Shown: positions 51,254 to 59,931, counted from the first letter of the stretch. The stretch is 64,000 nt of DNA from Alphaproteobacteria bacterium (GCA_019247845.1 JAFBAL010000019.1:1-64000); one strand, 5' to 3'. The notes: a model not told the origin generated them from the sequence alone. Made by a program: numbers and translations.

Positions 51254-51582
51254 TCGTCTTCCTCCACAAAGGCGGCGAGCCGGTCGAGCTGCCGCGTCCA
51301 GAACCGTTGATATTTGTTCAGCCACTGCACGGCGTCCTCCATGCTTTCGGCGGTGAGCCGGCACGACACGGTGCGGCCCGTCTTCTCGCGCGCGATCAGG
51401 CCGGCGTCTTCCAGCACCGCGAGGTGCTTGAGGATCGCCGGCAAGGTGACGCCGAACGGCCGGGCGAGCTCGCTGACGCTACGTCCGCCTTCGTCGCTCA
51501 ACCGCGCGAGGATGGCGCGCCGCGTCGGATCGGCGAGCGCCGAAAACGTGCGTGTCAGGCCGGCCTCTTCATACTTTACCAT
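51151..51582 (-). CDS. ArsR-family transcriptional regulator
   Basis: 143-residue winged-helix repressor. The DNA-binding part LTRTFSALADPTRRAILARLSDEGGRSVSELARPFGVTLPAILKHLAVLEDAGLIAREKTGRT is standard for ArsR proteins lacking the metal Cys-Val-Cys. The last 34 residues are Pro/Ser/Arg-rich and correspond to the SRPBCC start in another frame; they look non-structural. A perfect 8-bp operator covers its start codon, so it should repress itself and thereby the SRPBCC and transglutaminase-like genes. Confidence 0.9.
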   Translation of the reverse strand: MVKYEEAGLTRTFSALADPTRRAILARLSDEGGRSVSELARPFGVTLPAILKHLAVLEDAGLIAREKTGRTVSCRLTAESMEDAVQWLNKYQRFWTRQLDRLAAFVEEDECPPSPKSNPASPSGAASPPRRQRSSRPGRSPKR

Positions 51583-51593
51583 CTAGTAAAGTA
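51572..51593. promoter_or_regulatory. ArsR operator, perfect inverted repeat across the arsR start codon
   Basis: TACTTTAC-CATCTA-GTAAAGTA, two perfect 8-bp arms with a 6-nt centre that contains the CAT (start ATG, minus strand). The AT-rich dyad stands out in the GC-rich background and lies between arsR and the divergent alcohol dehydrogenase gene. Autoregulation is the simplest reading; effect on the dehydrogenase (start 51668) is possible. Confidence 0.75.
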
Positions 51594-51667
51594 ACCACGC
51601 GCTTCCCTTTTCGTCAAGCGCCATGCCACACTGACAATTCGTCATTGGCAGTCAGACCCCACGGAGA

Positions 51668-52729
51668 ATGCGCATGCTGAGCCAGGCCGTCGTCGAATTC
51701 GGCGCCCCCTTGAAGGAAATCGAGACGCCGACGCCCACGCCCACCGGCACCGAAGTGCTGCTCAAGGTGCACCACGCCGGCGTGTGCCACAGCGACGTGC
51801 ACATTCATGACGGCTATTTCGATCTCGGCGGCGGCAACAAGCTGCCGATGGCGAACATCCAGCTTCCGCACACGCTCGGCCACGAGATCGAAGGCGAGGT
51901 CGTCGCCGTCGGGCCGGACGTGAAGGACATCAAGGTCGGCGCGCGCTATGCGGCGTTCCCTTGGATCGGCTGCGGCAAGTGCCCGTCCTGCGCGCGCGGG
52001 GAAGAGAACATCTGCGTCGGCGGGCCGCGCCAGCTCGGCTGCAACAACGGCTGCGCCGGCGGCTATGCGACGCATGTCGTCATCCCGCATCCCAAATACC
52101 TGATCGATTACGGCAAGACCGATCCGGCGCTGGGCGCGGCCTATATGTGCTCGGGCCTGACCGCCTATGCGGCGATGAAGAAGGTCGGCCACCTCGGTCC
52201 CAACGACCAGGTGCTGGTGCTGGGCTGCGGCGGCGTCGGCATGATGGGCGTGCAGTTCGCGCGCGCGATGTTCGGGAAGGGTCCGCTCGCCGCCGACATC
52301 GTCGACAGCCATCTGGAAGCCGCGAAGAAGGCCGGCGCTTCGGCGACCTACAATCCCACGAAGGACGGCGAGGCCAAGCGGCTGATGGCCGAGACCGGCG
52401 GCGGCGCCTATGCCGTCGTCGATTTCGTGGGCTCGGAGAAAAGCTTCGCCTTCGCCAGCCAGAGCGTGCGCCGCGGCGGCAAGGTGATCATCGTCGGCCT
52501 GTTCGGCGGCGCGATGCAGATGCCGCTGCCGATGTTCCCGTTCCGCGCCATCGGCATCCAGGGATCGATGGTGGGTTCGCTCTCCGACACGCAGGAGATG
52601 ATGGAGCTGGTGCGCGCCGGCAAGGTCGATGCCGTGCCGGTGACCAAGCGCCCCTTGAGCGCCGCCAACGACACGCTGAACGACCTGCGCGAGGGCCGTA
52701 TCGTCGGCCGCGTGGTGCTCACCCCCTGA
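51668..52729 (+). CDS. Zinc-dependent alcohol dehydrogenase
   Basis: 353-residue medium-chain dehydrogenase. Catalytic zinc ligands: Cys-His in HHAGVCHSDVHIHDGYFD and HTLGHEIEGEV. Structural zinc cysteines: WIGCGKCPSCARGEENIC. NAD fold: VLGCGGVGMMGVQFARAM. The FDLGGGNKL insertion is typical of bacterial ADHs acting on aldehydes or secondary alcohols. GGAGA precedes ATG 51668 (ATG 51674 possible). It heads a run of four same-strand genes through 55486. Confidence 0.9.
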   Translation: MRMLSQAVVEFGAPLKEIETPTPTPTGTEVLLKVHHAGVCHSDVHIHDGYFDLGGGNKLPMANIQLPHTLGHEIEGEVVAVGPDVKDIKVGARYAAFPWIGCGKCPSCARGEENICVGGPRQLGCNNGCAGGYATHVVIPHPKYLIDYGKTDPALGAAYMCSGLTAYAAMKKVGHLGPNDQVLVLGCGGVGMMGVQFARAMFGKGPLAADIVDSHLEAAKKAGASATYNPTKDGEAKRLMAETGGGAYAVVDFVGSEKSFAFASQSVRRGGKVIIVGLFGGAMQMPLPMFPFRAIGIQGSMVGSLSDTQEMMELVRAGKVDAVPVTKRPLSAANDTLNDLREGRIVGRVVLTP

Positions 52730-52738
52730 AGCGCCGTC

Positions 52739-53473
52739 GTGCGTGCGCTCTACGATACGCTGGGCAAGGGCTATGCGGACTGGCGCAGGCCCGACCCGCG
52801 CATCCAAGCCGCGATCGACGCGGCGCTGGGCGATGCGAAGAGCGTGGTGAATGTCGGCGCCGGCGCAGGGTCCTACGAGCCGCGCGACCGCGCCGTCGCC
52901 GCCGTCGAGCCGTCGCAGGTGATGATCGCGCAGCGCAGCCGCGGCGCGGCGCCGGTGGTGCAAGGCTCGGCCTCTGCCCTGCCCTTCTCCGACAAAAGCT
53001 TCGACGCGGCGATGGCGCTGCTGACCGTGCATCACTGGCCGGACATCCGCGCCGGCTTGCGCGAGATGATGCGCGCGGCGTGCAAGCGCGTCGTGATCTT
53101 CACCTGGGATGTTCCCGAAACGCCGTTCTGGCTGACGCGCGACTATTTTCCCGAAATCCTGGAGCACGACCGCAAGCAGTTCTCGCTTGCGCCATACCGC
53201 GAGGTTTTCGCACGCTTCGAGACGCGCGCCGTGCCGGTGCCGCACGACTGCAGCGACGGGTTTCTCTGCGCTTATTGGCGGCGGCCGCGGATGTATCTCG
53301 ACGGCGGCGCGCGGGCCGCGATCTCGAGCTTCGCGCGGCTGGGCGACGTTTCCGCAACGCTCGCCCGTCTGAGGCGCGACATCGACGACGGCAGCTGGGC
53401 GCGGCGCAATGCCGAGCTTCTGGACCGCGCCGAAATGGACTATGGCTATCGCCTGATCATCGCGGAGTTGTGA
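52739..53473 (+). CDS. Class I SAM-dependent methyltransferase
   Basis: 244-residue Methyltransf_11-type enzyme. The SAM loop is VVNVGAGAGSYEP, the acidic ribose position EPSQVMIAQR, and the post-II/III motifs SASALPFSDKSFDAAMALLTVHHWPD are clear. A substrate domain with FTWDVPETPFWLTRDYFPE is family-specific. GTG start 9 nt after the ADH stop. Acceptor unknown; its place between an ADH and an amidohydrolase suggests small-molecule metabolism. Confidence 0.85.
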   Translation: MRALYDTLGKGYADWRRPDPRIQAAIDAALGDAKSVVNVGAGAGSYEPRDRAVAAVEPSQVMIAQRSRGAAPVVQGSASALPFSDKSFDAAMALLTVHHWPDIRAGLREMMRAACKRVVIFTWDVPETPFWLTRDYFPEILEHDRKQFSLAPYREVFARFETRAVPVPHDCSDGFLCAYWRRPRMYLDGGARAAISSFARLGDVSATLARLRRDIDDGSWARRNAELLDRAEMDYGYRLIIAEL

Positions 53474-53474
53474 G

Positions 53475-54515
53475 ATGTCCGAACCGATCCTCGAGCCCGA
53501 GCTGCCCATCATCGACCCGCATCATCACCTGTGGGACCGGCCGACCGCGATCCTGAAGAACCTGCCGCCGTCCGACCACGGCTTCATGGACATCATCCGC
53601 GACATCCCGCGCTACCTGCTCGACGAGCTGCTCGACGATCTGAACGCCGGTCACAAGGTGATCGGCACGGTCTATATGGAATGCGGCGCGATGTACCGCG
53701 CCGACGGGCCGGAGCATCTGCGCTGCGTCGGCGAGACGGAGTTCGTCAACGGCATCGCCGCGATGAGCGCGAGCGGCATCTATGGCGAGGTGCGCGCCTG
53801 CGCCGGCATCGTCGGCCATGTCGATTTCCGTATCGACGGCGTCGAGGACGTGCTGCGCTCGCATATCGCGGCGGGCCATGGCCGCTTCCGCGGCATCCGC
53901 CAGAGCTGCTCCTGGGACGCCGATCCGGGCGTCCTCGGCCCGCTGCACGGCCGCGTGCCCGAGGGCCTCTATCGCGAGCCTAAGTTCCGCGAAGGCTTCC
54001 GCGCCTTGGAGAAGCTGGGCCTCTCGTTCGACGCCTGGCTGCTCGAGCCGCAATTGCCCGACCTGATCGACCTGGCGCGCGCCTTCCCCGGCACCACCAT
54101 CGTGCTCGACCATGTCGGCACGCCGCTCGGCATCGGCGCCTATGACGGCAGGCGCGACGAGCGCTTCGACGCCTGGCGCGGCAACATCAAGACGCTGGCG
54201 CAATGCCCCAACGTCCATGTGAAGCTCGGCGGCCTGCCGATGCCCTTCGCGGGCTGGCGCAAGCGCATGGCCGAGCCGCTGCCGACGTCGCAGACGCTGG
54301 CCGAGCAATGGAAGCCCTATATCGAAACCTGCATCGAGGCCTTCGGACCGGCGCGCGGGATGTTCGAGAGCAACTTCCCGGTCGACCGCTTCGGCGCGGA
54401 TTACGTCGCGCTGTGGAACGCGTTCAAGCGCCTGGCCGCCGATTGTTCTGCGTCCGAGAAGACGGCGCTGTTCAGCGGCACGGCGAAGAAGGTCTATCGG
54501 TTGGCGATCGGTTGA
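53475..54515 (+). CDS. Amidohydrolase-2 family metal-dependent hydrolase
   Basis: 346-residue TIM-barrel hydrolase. The start PIIDPHHHLWD supplies the HxH metal motif; LDHVGTPLG gives the later His, and FESNFPVDRFGADYVALWNAFKRL the final Asp, as in lactonases and decarboxylases of this family (COG3618). It starts 1 nt after the methyltransferase stop and ends 11 nt before the SDR gene, so the three are cotranscribed. Specific substrate unknown. Confidence 0.88.
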   Translation: MSEPILEPELPIIDPHHHLWDRPTAILKNLPPSDHGFMDIIRDIPRYLLDELLDDLNAGHKVIGTVYMECGAMYRADGPEHLRCVGETEFVNGIAAMSASGIYGEVRACAGIVGHVDFRIDGVEDVLRSHIAAGHGRFRGIRQSCSWDADPGVLGPLHGRVPEGLYREPKFREGFRALEKLGLSFDAWLLEPQLPDLIDLARAFPGTTIVLDHVGTPLGIGAYDGRRDERFDAWRGNIKTLAQCPNVHVKLGGLPMPFAGWRKRMAEPLPTSQTLAEQWKPYIETCIEAFGPARGMFESNFPVDRFGADYVALWNAFKRLAADCSASEKTALFSGTAKKVYRLAIG

Positions 54516-54526
54516 AGGAGATATCC

Positions 54527-55486
54527 ATGGCATTCGGCGCAACGTCGACGACCGACGAAGTTCTCAGCGGCGTGAACCTCGCCGGCAGGCGCGTGCTGGT
54601 GACCGGCGCCTCGGCCGGCCTGGGCGTGGAGACCGCGCGCGTTCTCGCCGCCCACGGCGCCACCGTCGTCGGCGCGGCGCGCGATCTCGACAAGGCGCAT
54701 CGCGCGACCGAAGCGGTGCGCAACGACGCGGCCGGGGGCGGAAGCCTCGAGCTGGTCGCGCTGGACCTGGCCTCGCTGAAAAGCGTGCGCGCCTGCGCCG
54801 ATGCGCTGGTCGAGGCGGGCAAGCCGTTCGACGCGGTGATCTGCAACGCCGGCGTCATGGCCTGCCCCCAGGGCACCACGGCGGACGGCTTCGAGACCCA
54901 GTTCGGCACCAATCACCTGGGTCACTTCGTGCTGGTGAACCGCATCGCCAGGCTGATGAACGGCGGCGCGCGGCTGGTGAACCTGTCGTCGGCGGGACAC
55001 CGCTTCGCCGACGTCGATCTCGACGACCCGAATTTCGAGCGCACGCCCTATACCGAGTTCGGCGCCTATGGCCGCTCCAAGACCGCGAACGTCCTCTTCG
55101 CGGTGGAGTTCGACCGGCGCCATAGGGCGCGCGGCGTGCGCGCGACCGCGGTGCATCCCGGCGGAATCATGACCGAGCTCGGCCGCCACATGACGCCGGA
55201 GCTGCGCGCCGCGATGATGAAGAACATCGAGGACGCCAACAAGGCGAGCGGCGCGGCGCCGTTCACCTTCAAGTCCATCCCGCAGGGCGCCGCCACGACG
55301 GTGTGGTCGGGCTTCGTCGCCTCCGCGGACGAGGTCGGCGGCAAGTATTGCGAGGACTGCCATGTCGCCGAGCTGCAGGAGAACCCGAACGCCCGCAGCG
55401 GCGTGCGCAGCTATGCGCTCGATCCGGACCGCGCCAAGGCGCTCTGGGCCAAGAGCGAGGCGATGGTGGGAGAGACGTTCGCCTAA
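54527..55486 (+). CDS. SDR oxidoreductase (retinol-dehydrogenase-like)
   Basis: 319-residue NADP-type short-chain dehydrogenase. TGASAGLGVETARVLAAHGATVVGAARD contains the cofactor loop and an Arg suited to NADP; NAGVM and Y-G-R-S-K follow. A long C-terminal part (KYCEDCHVAEL onward) is typical of the WW-domain oxidoreductase-like/LPOR-like clade in bacteria. AAGGAG lies 7 nt before ATG 54527. Last gene of the ADH run; its stop overlaps the convergent SemiSWEET stop by 4 bp. Confidence 0.9.
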   Translation: MAFGATSTTDEVLSGVNLAGRRVLVTGASAGLGVETARVLAAHGATVVGAARDLDKAHRATEAVRNDAAGGGSLELVALDLASLKSVRACADALVEAGKPFDAVICNAGVMACPQGTTADGFETQFGTNHLGHFVLVNRIARLMNGGARLVNLSSAGHRFADVDLDDPNFERTPYTEFGAYGRSKTANVLFAVEFDRRHRARGVRATAVHPGGIMTELGRHMTPELRAAMMKNIEDANKASGAAPFTFKSIPQGAATTVWSGFVASADEVGGKYCEDCHVAELQENPNARSGVRSYALDPDRAKALWAKSEAMVGETFA

Positions 55487-55779
55487 GCCTTCGGCGTCAG
55501 CGCGTCCGCAACCTTGTCCTTCTTGTCGCGCGGCAGAAGCTTCATCGCCAGGATGAAGGCCGCGAGCGCGAGACAGATGCCGTTGGCGGCGATCAGCGGC
55601 CATCGTCCGAGCGCCGCGCCGTATCCCGTCCACGCCGCGAAGCCGGTGACCGTGAGCAGGTACATCCACAGCGAGATGTCCTTGGTCTCGCGCGTGCGGA
55701 TGATCTTGATCGCTTGCGGCGCGAAGCTCGCCGTGGAGCACAGCGCCGCGAAGGCGCCGAGGAGCGTTTCGAAGGACAT
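55483..55779 (-). CDS. SemiSWEET-type sugar transporter
   Basis: 98-residue three-helix protein that dimerises to form a SWEET-like sugar channel. The PQ-loop motif SFAPQAIKIIRTRETKDISLWMYLL is clear, followed by GFAAWTGYGAALGRWPLIAANGICLALAAFILAMKLL. The hydrophilic tail KDKVADALTPKA is cytoplasmic. ATG 55779 has AAGGA-type sequence only weakly. It lies 35 nt downstream of gmk on the same strand and may be read with it. Confidence 0.9.
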   Translation of the reverse strand: MSFETLLGAFAALCSTASFAPQAIKIIRTRETKDISLWMYLLTVTGFAAWTGYGAALGRWPLIAANGICLALAAFILAMKLLPRDKKDKVADALTPKA

Positions 55780-55814
55780 ACAGGCGTAACGGCGCGGGAG
55801 CGGCGCGGTTCCGC

Positions 55815-56447
55815 CTATTCGCGCATCAGCTTCTGGATGAATGCGGCCTGTCCGGGCTGGCGCGCGCGGCGGCGGCGCTCGACGTGCAGGATCTCCTCGA
55901 CCTCGCCGAGCGCGCGCTGGATGTCCTCGTTCTTCACAAGGTAATCGTACTCGGCCCAATGGCTGAGCTCGTCCGCCGCCTTGGACATCCGCTGACGCAC
56001 GACGTCCTCGCTGTCCTGGGCGCGGATGCGCAAGCGGCGCTCGAGCTCATTCTTCGACGGCGGGAAGATGAAGACGCTGACCATGTCGTCGCGGGCCTGC
56101 TGGCGGAGCTGCTGGGTGCCCTGCCAGTCGATGTCGAACAGGACGTCCTTGCCTTGCGCCAGCGCGCGCTCGACGGGGCCGCGCGGCGTGCCGTAGCGGT
56201 TGCCGAAGACGGTCGCGTGCTCGAGGAACTCGCCGTCCTTCACGGCACGCTCGAAATCTTCGGGCGAGGCGAAGAAATAGTCCTGGCCGTCGATCTCGTT
56301 CGGCCGCGGCGGGCGCGTCGTCGTCGACACCGACATGATGATGTCCGGATCGCTTTGCAGGAGCCGGCGCGAGATCGTCGTCTTGCCCGCGCCCGACGGC
56401 GAGGACAGGACCAGCATCAGCCCGCGGCGCTTGATCTCGCTGGTCAT
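55815..56447 (-). CDS. gmk: Guanylate kinase
   Basis: 210-residue enzyme phosphorylating GMP/dGMP to the diphosphate. P-loop LSSPSGAGKTTISR near residue 14, STTTRPPRPNEIDGQDYFF as the GMP-binding loop, and DIDWQGTQQLRQQ. Complete. Its start codon is the first of five 16-17-bp tandem units that reach back to the yicC stop, each repeating a GGGRCGAATGA-like start context, so true start selection is worth attention. Confidence 0.96.
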   Translation of the reverse strand: MTSEIKRRGLMLVLSSPSGAGKTTISRRLLQSDPDIIMSVSTTTRPPRPNEIDGQDYFFASPEDFERAVKDGEFLEHATVFGNRYGTPRGPVERALAQGKDVLFDIDWQGTQQLRQQARDDMVSVFIFPPSKNELERRLRIRAQDSEDVVRQRMSKAADELSHWAEYDYLVKNEDIQRALGEVEEILHVERRRRARQPGQAAFIQKLMRE

Positions 56448-56528
56448 TCCCCCCGGCTTCTCATTCGTCCCGACTTCTCATTCGCCCGACTTCTCATTCG
56501 TCCCGACTTCTCATTCGCCCCGACTGCC
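56445..56528 (-). repeat. Five tandem copies of the gmk start context between yicC and gmk
   Basis: On the plus strand units CATTCNYCCCGACTTCT at 56445-56461, 56462-56478, 56479-56494, 56495-56511 and 56512-56528. The first holds the gmk start codon; each later one holds another ATG (minus strand) after a G-rich stretch. The unit length alternates 17, 17, 16, 17, 17. The last ends at the yicC stop. Confidence 0.9.
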
Positions 56529-57415
56529 TATTCCACATTCTGCGCCTGCTCGCGGAACTGATCGATCGCGGCCTTGAGCGCGAGGCCCACGCGGGTCAGC
56601 GCGATGTCGGCCGATTTCGAGCACAGCGTATTGGCCTCGCGGTTGAACTCCTGCGCCAGGAAGTCGAGCTTGCGCCCGACCGCCTCGCCCGAGCCCAGCA
56701 GCGCGCGCGCCTCCTGCACATGGGCGCCGAGCCGGTCGAGCTCCTCCCGCACGTCGCCGCGCAGCGCCAGAAGCGCGACTTCCTGCGCCAGGCGGTCCTC
56801 GGCGACCTGGTTGGACTCGAGCAGTTCCCTGAGCTGGATGGCGAGCCTGTCGCGCATCGCCTGCGGCTGCGTGGCCGCGAGCGCGCCCGCTTCGGCCGTC
56901 AGCCTTGCGATGTCGGCGATCTGGGCTTCGAGCAGCGCGCCGAGCTTCAGCCCCTCGCTCTTGCGCGCGCGCGAGAGCGCGTCGAACGCGCTCGCCAGGC
57001 TTTCGAGGACCGCGGCGTCGCGCTGGGCGCGCGCGGCGTCGTCGGTCGGAAGCCCGTCGTCCTGCACGATGACGCCCTTGAGCGCGAGCAGCCCGTCGAT
57101 GCTGGCGGGCGCGAGGCCCGTCTCGGCCGCGACCTCCTTGGCGATGCGCACCGCCGAGGCCAGCGCCGCCGCGTCGATACGCAATCCCCGCACGCCGTCG
57201 GAAGCCTCGAGCGTCAAGGTCGCCTGGATCGAGCCGCGGCGGACGCGCTCCGATGCCAGCACGCGCGCGGCGGGCTCGATGCCCTCGAAGCCCGGCGGCA
57301 TGCGCAGGCGAAGATCGAAGCCGCGGCCGTTGACGCTCTTGACCTCCCAGCGCCAGCGCACGCCACCGCCCGCGCCTTGCGCGTCGGAGAAGCCGGTCAT
57401 GCTGACGAGCGCCAT
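56528..57415 (-). CDS. yicC: YicC/YloC family endoribonuclease
   Basis: 295-residue protein of the YicC family, reported elsewhere to be an RNase affecting small RNAs. N-terminal YicC_N domain: SMTGFSDAQGAGGGVRWRWEVKSVNGRGFDLRLRMP; C-terminal DUF1732 domain: GRKLDFLAQEFNREANTLCSKSADIALTRVGL. ATG 57415 chosen over a TTG two codons earlier. Between mltG and gmk, its usual place in Alphaproteobacteria. Confidence 0.94.
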   Translation of the reverse strand: MALVSMTGFSDAQGAGGGVRWRWEVKSVNGRGFDLRLRMPPGFEGIEPAARVLASERVRRGSIQATLTLEASDGVRGLRIDAAALASAVRIAKEVAAETGLAPASIDGLLALKGVIVQDDGLPTDDAARAQRDAAVLESLASAFDALSRARKSEGLKLGALLEAQIADIARLTAEAGALAATQPQAMRDRLAIQLRELLESNQVAEDRLAQEVALLALRGDVREELDRLGAHVQEARALLGSGEAVGRKLDFLAQEFNREANTLCSKSADIALTRVGLALKAAIDQFREQAQNVE

Positions 57416-57445
57416 TCTCAAAGCCTTTTCGGATTCGACGGAAGC

Positions 57446-58447
57446 TTACTTCCGCAGAACCGGCGGCGGAAGCGGAACCAGCTGTTTCTGGAGCTGCTCT
57501 ATTTTCCGCCAAGCCGCGACGTTCTTGCTCTGCTCGGCATCGGTGGCCGAGAACACGTGGCCGCCCTTGCCGTTGGCGACGAAATAGAGGTCGTTGGTGG
57601 TGCCCGGATTGAGCACCGCGTCGATCGAATCCTTGCCGGGATTGCAGATCGGCGACGGCGGCAGGCCGGCGATCGCATAGGTGTTGTGGGGCGAAGCACG
57701 CATCAGCTCGCTCTCGCGGATGCCGCGGCCGAGCGGATAGCCGCGCGTGATGTCGTAGATGATCGTGGGGTCGCTCTGCAGCTTCATGCCGAGCTTGAGG
57801 CGGTTGACGAAGATCGCGGCGACGTGGCGGCGCTCCGCCGCCAGCGCGGTCTCCTTCTCGACGATGGAGGCCAGCGTGATCGCCTGCTCCGTCGTCTTTA
57901 CGGGCAAGCCGTCGGCGCGCTTGGGCCACAGTTTCTTCAGCAGCACCGCCTGTGCCCTGGCCATGCGCGCGAGCAGTTCCTTGCGCGTGGTGCCGCGCGT
58001 GAAGAGATAAGTCTCGGGCAGCAGCGTGCCTTCGTCGGGAAGCGCGCCCGGATCGCCGACCAGCACCGGATCCTTCTTCACCAGGTCGTAGATCATCTGG
58101 CTGGTGAGGCCTTCGGCGGCGGTGAGCTTGTGCTGGATCGACTTGCCGCTGGCGACGATGCCCGCGACGTCGGCCATGCTGACATGCGCCGGGAAACCGT
58201 ATTCGCCGGCCTTGAGCTCGCCCTGCAGGCTGCGGATGCGCAAGCCGACGCGGAACAGGTCGGCGTTCGAGACCACGCCCGCATCGGCCAGGTGCTGCGC
58301 GATGGTCGAGACGTGATCGCCGGGCTCGACCATCACGACCTTATAGGCCGGCGATGGGCCGGGCTGCGACCAGTTCCACTGCTCGTAATACCATGCGCCC
58401 GCCAGGGCCAGCGCGAGGACGACGACGATCAGGAGGAAGCGCTTCAC
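57446..58447 (-). CDS. mltG: Endolytic murein transglycosylase MltG
   Basis: 333-residue inner-membrane lytic transglycosylase that cuts nascent glycan strands. One N-terminal membrane helix (RFLLIVVVLALALAGAWYY), a LysM-like part, then the YceG domain with the catalytic Glu in ASIVEKETALAAERRHVAAIFVNRLKLGMKLQSDPTIIYD, and ASPHNTYAIAGLPPSPICNPGKDSIDAVLNP. Start GTG 58447, 6 nt after orf73. The position next to fabF is typical. Confidence 0.95.
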   Translation of the reverse strand: MKRFLLIVVVLALALAGAWYYEQWNWSQPGPSPAYKVVMVEPGDHVSTIAQHLADAGVVSNADLFRVGLRIRSLQGELKAGEYGFPAHVSMADVAGIVASGKSIQHKLTAAEGLTSQMIYDLVKKDPVLVGDPGALPDEGTLLPETYLFTRGTTRKELLARMARAQAVLLKKLWPKRADGLPVKTTEQAITLASIVEKETALAAERRHVAAIFVNRLKLGMKLQSDPTIIYDITRGYPLGRGIRESELMRASPHNTYAIAGLPPSPICNPGKDSIDAVLNPGTTNDLYFVANGKGGHVFSATDAEQSKNVAAWRKIEQLQKQLVPLPPPVLRK

Positions 58448-58453
58448 GTAAGA

Positions 58454-58675
58454 TCAACCGGAAACGGGCGTCAGCTCGAAAACATGACCGAGTTTTGCGG
58501 CAGAAGCGAGATCGCCGTCGCGCAGCGCCTTGCGCATCGCGTCCAGCCTGGTCGCATCCGTGGCGGAAAGATACGGCGACCAGCCACCCCGCTCTTCGAT
58601 CAGCTCGACGTCGACCTCTGCGGCGAACCTGCTCTCACGGACGAGCTTGGTCGACGCCTTCCGCATCCGGGTCAC
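58454..58675 (-). CDS. Small protein between fabF and mltG, 73 aa
   Basis: I do not know a function. The protein is compact and charged, with a strand region AAEVDVELIEERGGWSPYLS followed by a helix DATRLDAMRKALRDGDLASAAKLG and a FELTPV end, a pattern I have seen in uncharacterised alphaproteobacterial small proteins. Its ATG overlaps the fabF stop (ATGA) and it ends 6 nt before mltG, so it is a coupled member of the operon. The end resembles the small antitoxin-like hypotheticals sometimes beside RelE-type genes, but no toxin is here. Confidence 0.7.
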   Translation of the reverse strand: MTRMRKASTKLVRESRFAAEVDVELIEERGGWSPYLSATDATRLDAMRKALRDGDLASAAKLGHVFELTPVSG

Positions 58676-59931
58676 TGCGGTTGCGTCAGGATCAAGGCGG
58701 CATTGGTGCCGCCGAAGCCGAAGGAGTTGGACATCGTCGTCTTCACCTCGCGCTTGCGGGCGACCTTGGGGACGAGATCTATCTTGGTCTCGACGTCGGG
58801 ATTGTCGAGGTTCAAGGTCGGCGGCACGACCTGGTCGCGCATCGCCAGCAGGCAGAAGATCGCCTCGACCGCGCCGGCCGCGCCGAGCAGATGCCCGATC
58901 GACGACTTGGTCGACGACATCGACACCTTGGCCGCCGCGTTGCCCATCAGCCGCTCGACCGCGCCGAGCTCGATGCCGTCGGCCATGGTCGAGGTGCCGT
59001 GTGCGTTGACGTAGTCGATGTCCGACGGCGTGAGGCCTGCGCGCTTCAGCGCCATCTGCATCGCGCGATAGCCGCCGTCGCCGTCTTCCGAAGGCGCCGT
59101 GATATGGAAGGCGTCGCCGGAAAGCCCGTAGCCCGACACTTCGCCGTAGATCTTCGCGCCGCGCGCCTTGGCGTGCTCGTACTCCTCGAGCATCACCACG
59201 CCCGCGCCCTCGCCCATCACGAAGCCGTCGCGGTCCTTGTCGTAAGGCCGCGACGCCTTCTCAGGGCTGTCGTTGAACGCGGTGCAGAGCGCGCGGCAGG
59301 CATTGAAGCCCGCGATGCCGATGCGACCGATCGCGGCTTCCGCCCCGCCGGCCAGCATCAGGTCCGCATCGTCGAGCGCGATCAGCCGCGCCGCGTCGCC
59401 GATGGCATGCGCGCCGGTGGCGCAGGCCGTCACCACGGAGTGGTTCGGACCCTTGTAGCCGAACTCGATCGAGGCATAGCCGGAAGCCAGGTTGATCAGC
59501 CGTCCGGGGATGAAGAACGGCGAGACGCGGCGCGGCCCCTTTTCCTTCATCAGCAGCGCCGTCTCGGCGATGCCGTTGAGCCCGCCGATGCCCGATCCGA
59601 TCAGCACGCCGGTGCGGCAGCGATCCTCTTCGGTCTTGGGCTCCCAGCCGGAATCGGCGACCGCCTGCTTGGCGGCCGCGATCCCGTAAAGGATGAAGTC
59701 GTCGACGCGGCGCTGCTCCTTCGGATCCATCCACTGGTCCGGATTGAAGGTGCCGTTGGTGCCGTCGCCGCGAGGGACCTGGCAGCCGATCTTGGTCGCC
59801 AGGTCCTCGATCTCGAAGCCCTGAAGACGGCCCGCGCCGGACTGACCGGCGACGAGACGCGACCAAGTCTCCTCGACGCCGCAGGCAAGCGGCGTGACGA
59901 GCCCCAGACCTGTGACGACCACTCGACGCAT
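58672..59931 (-). CDS. fabF: Beta-ketoacyl-ACP synthase II
   Basis: 419-residue condensing enzyme elongating fatty acids. Cys-His-His triad: TACATGAHAIGDAA, NAHGTSTMADG and SSIGHLLGAAG. RRVVVTGLGLVTPLACG opens the protein; ATG 59931 is therefore preferred to ATG 59940. It is 18 nt from acpP and overlaps orf73 by 4 bp. Confidence 0.96.
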   Translation of the reverse strand: MRRVVVTGLGLVTPLACGVEETWSRLVAGQSGAGRLQGFEIEDLATKIGCQVPRGDGTNGTFNPDQWMDPKEQRRVDDFILYGIAAAKQAVADSGWEPKTEEDRCRTGVLIGSGIGGLNGIAETALLMKEKGPRRVSPFFIPGRLINLASGYASIEFGYKGPNHSVVTACATGAHAIGDAARLIALDDADLMLAGGAEAAIGRIGIAGFNACRALCTAFNDSPEKASRPYDKDRDGFVMGEGAGVVMLEEYEHAKARGAKIYGEVSGYGLSGDAFHITAPSEDGDGGYRAMQMALKRAGLTPSDIDYVNAHGTSTMADGIELGAVERLMGNAAAKVSMSSTKSSIGHLLGAAGAVEAIFCLLAMRDQVVPPTLNLDNPDVETKIDLVPKVARKREVKTTMSNSFGFGGTNAALILTQPQ

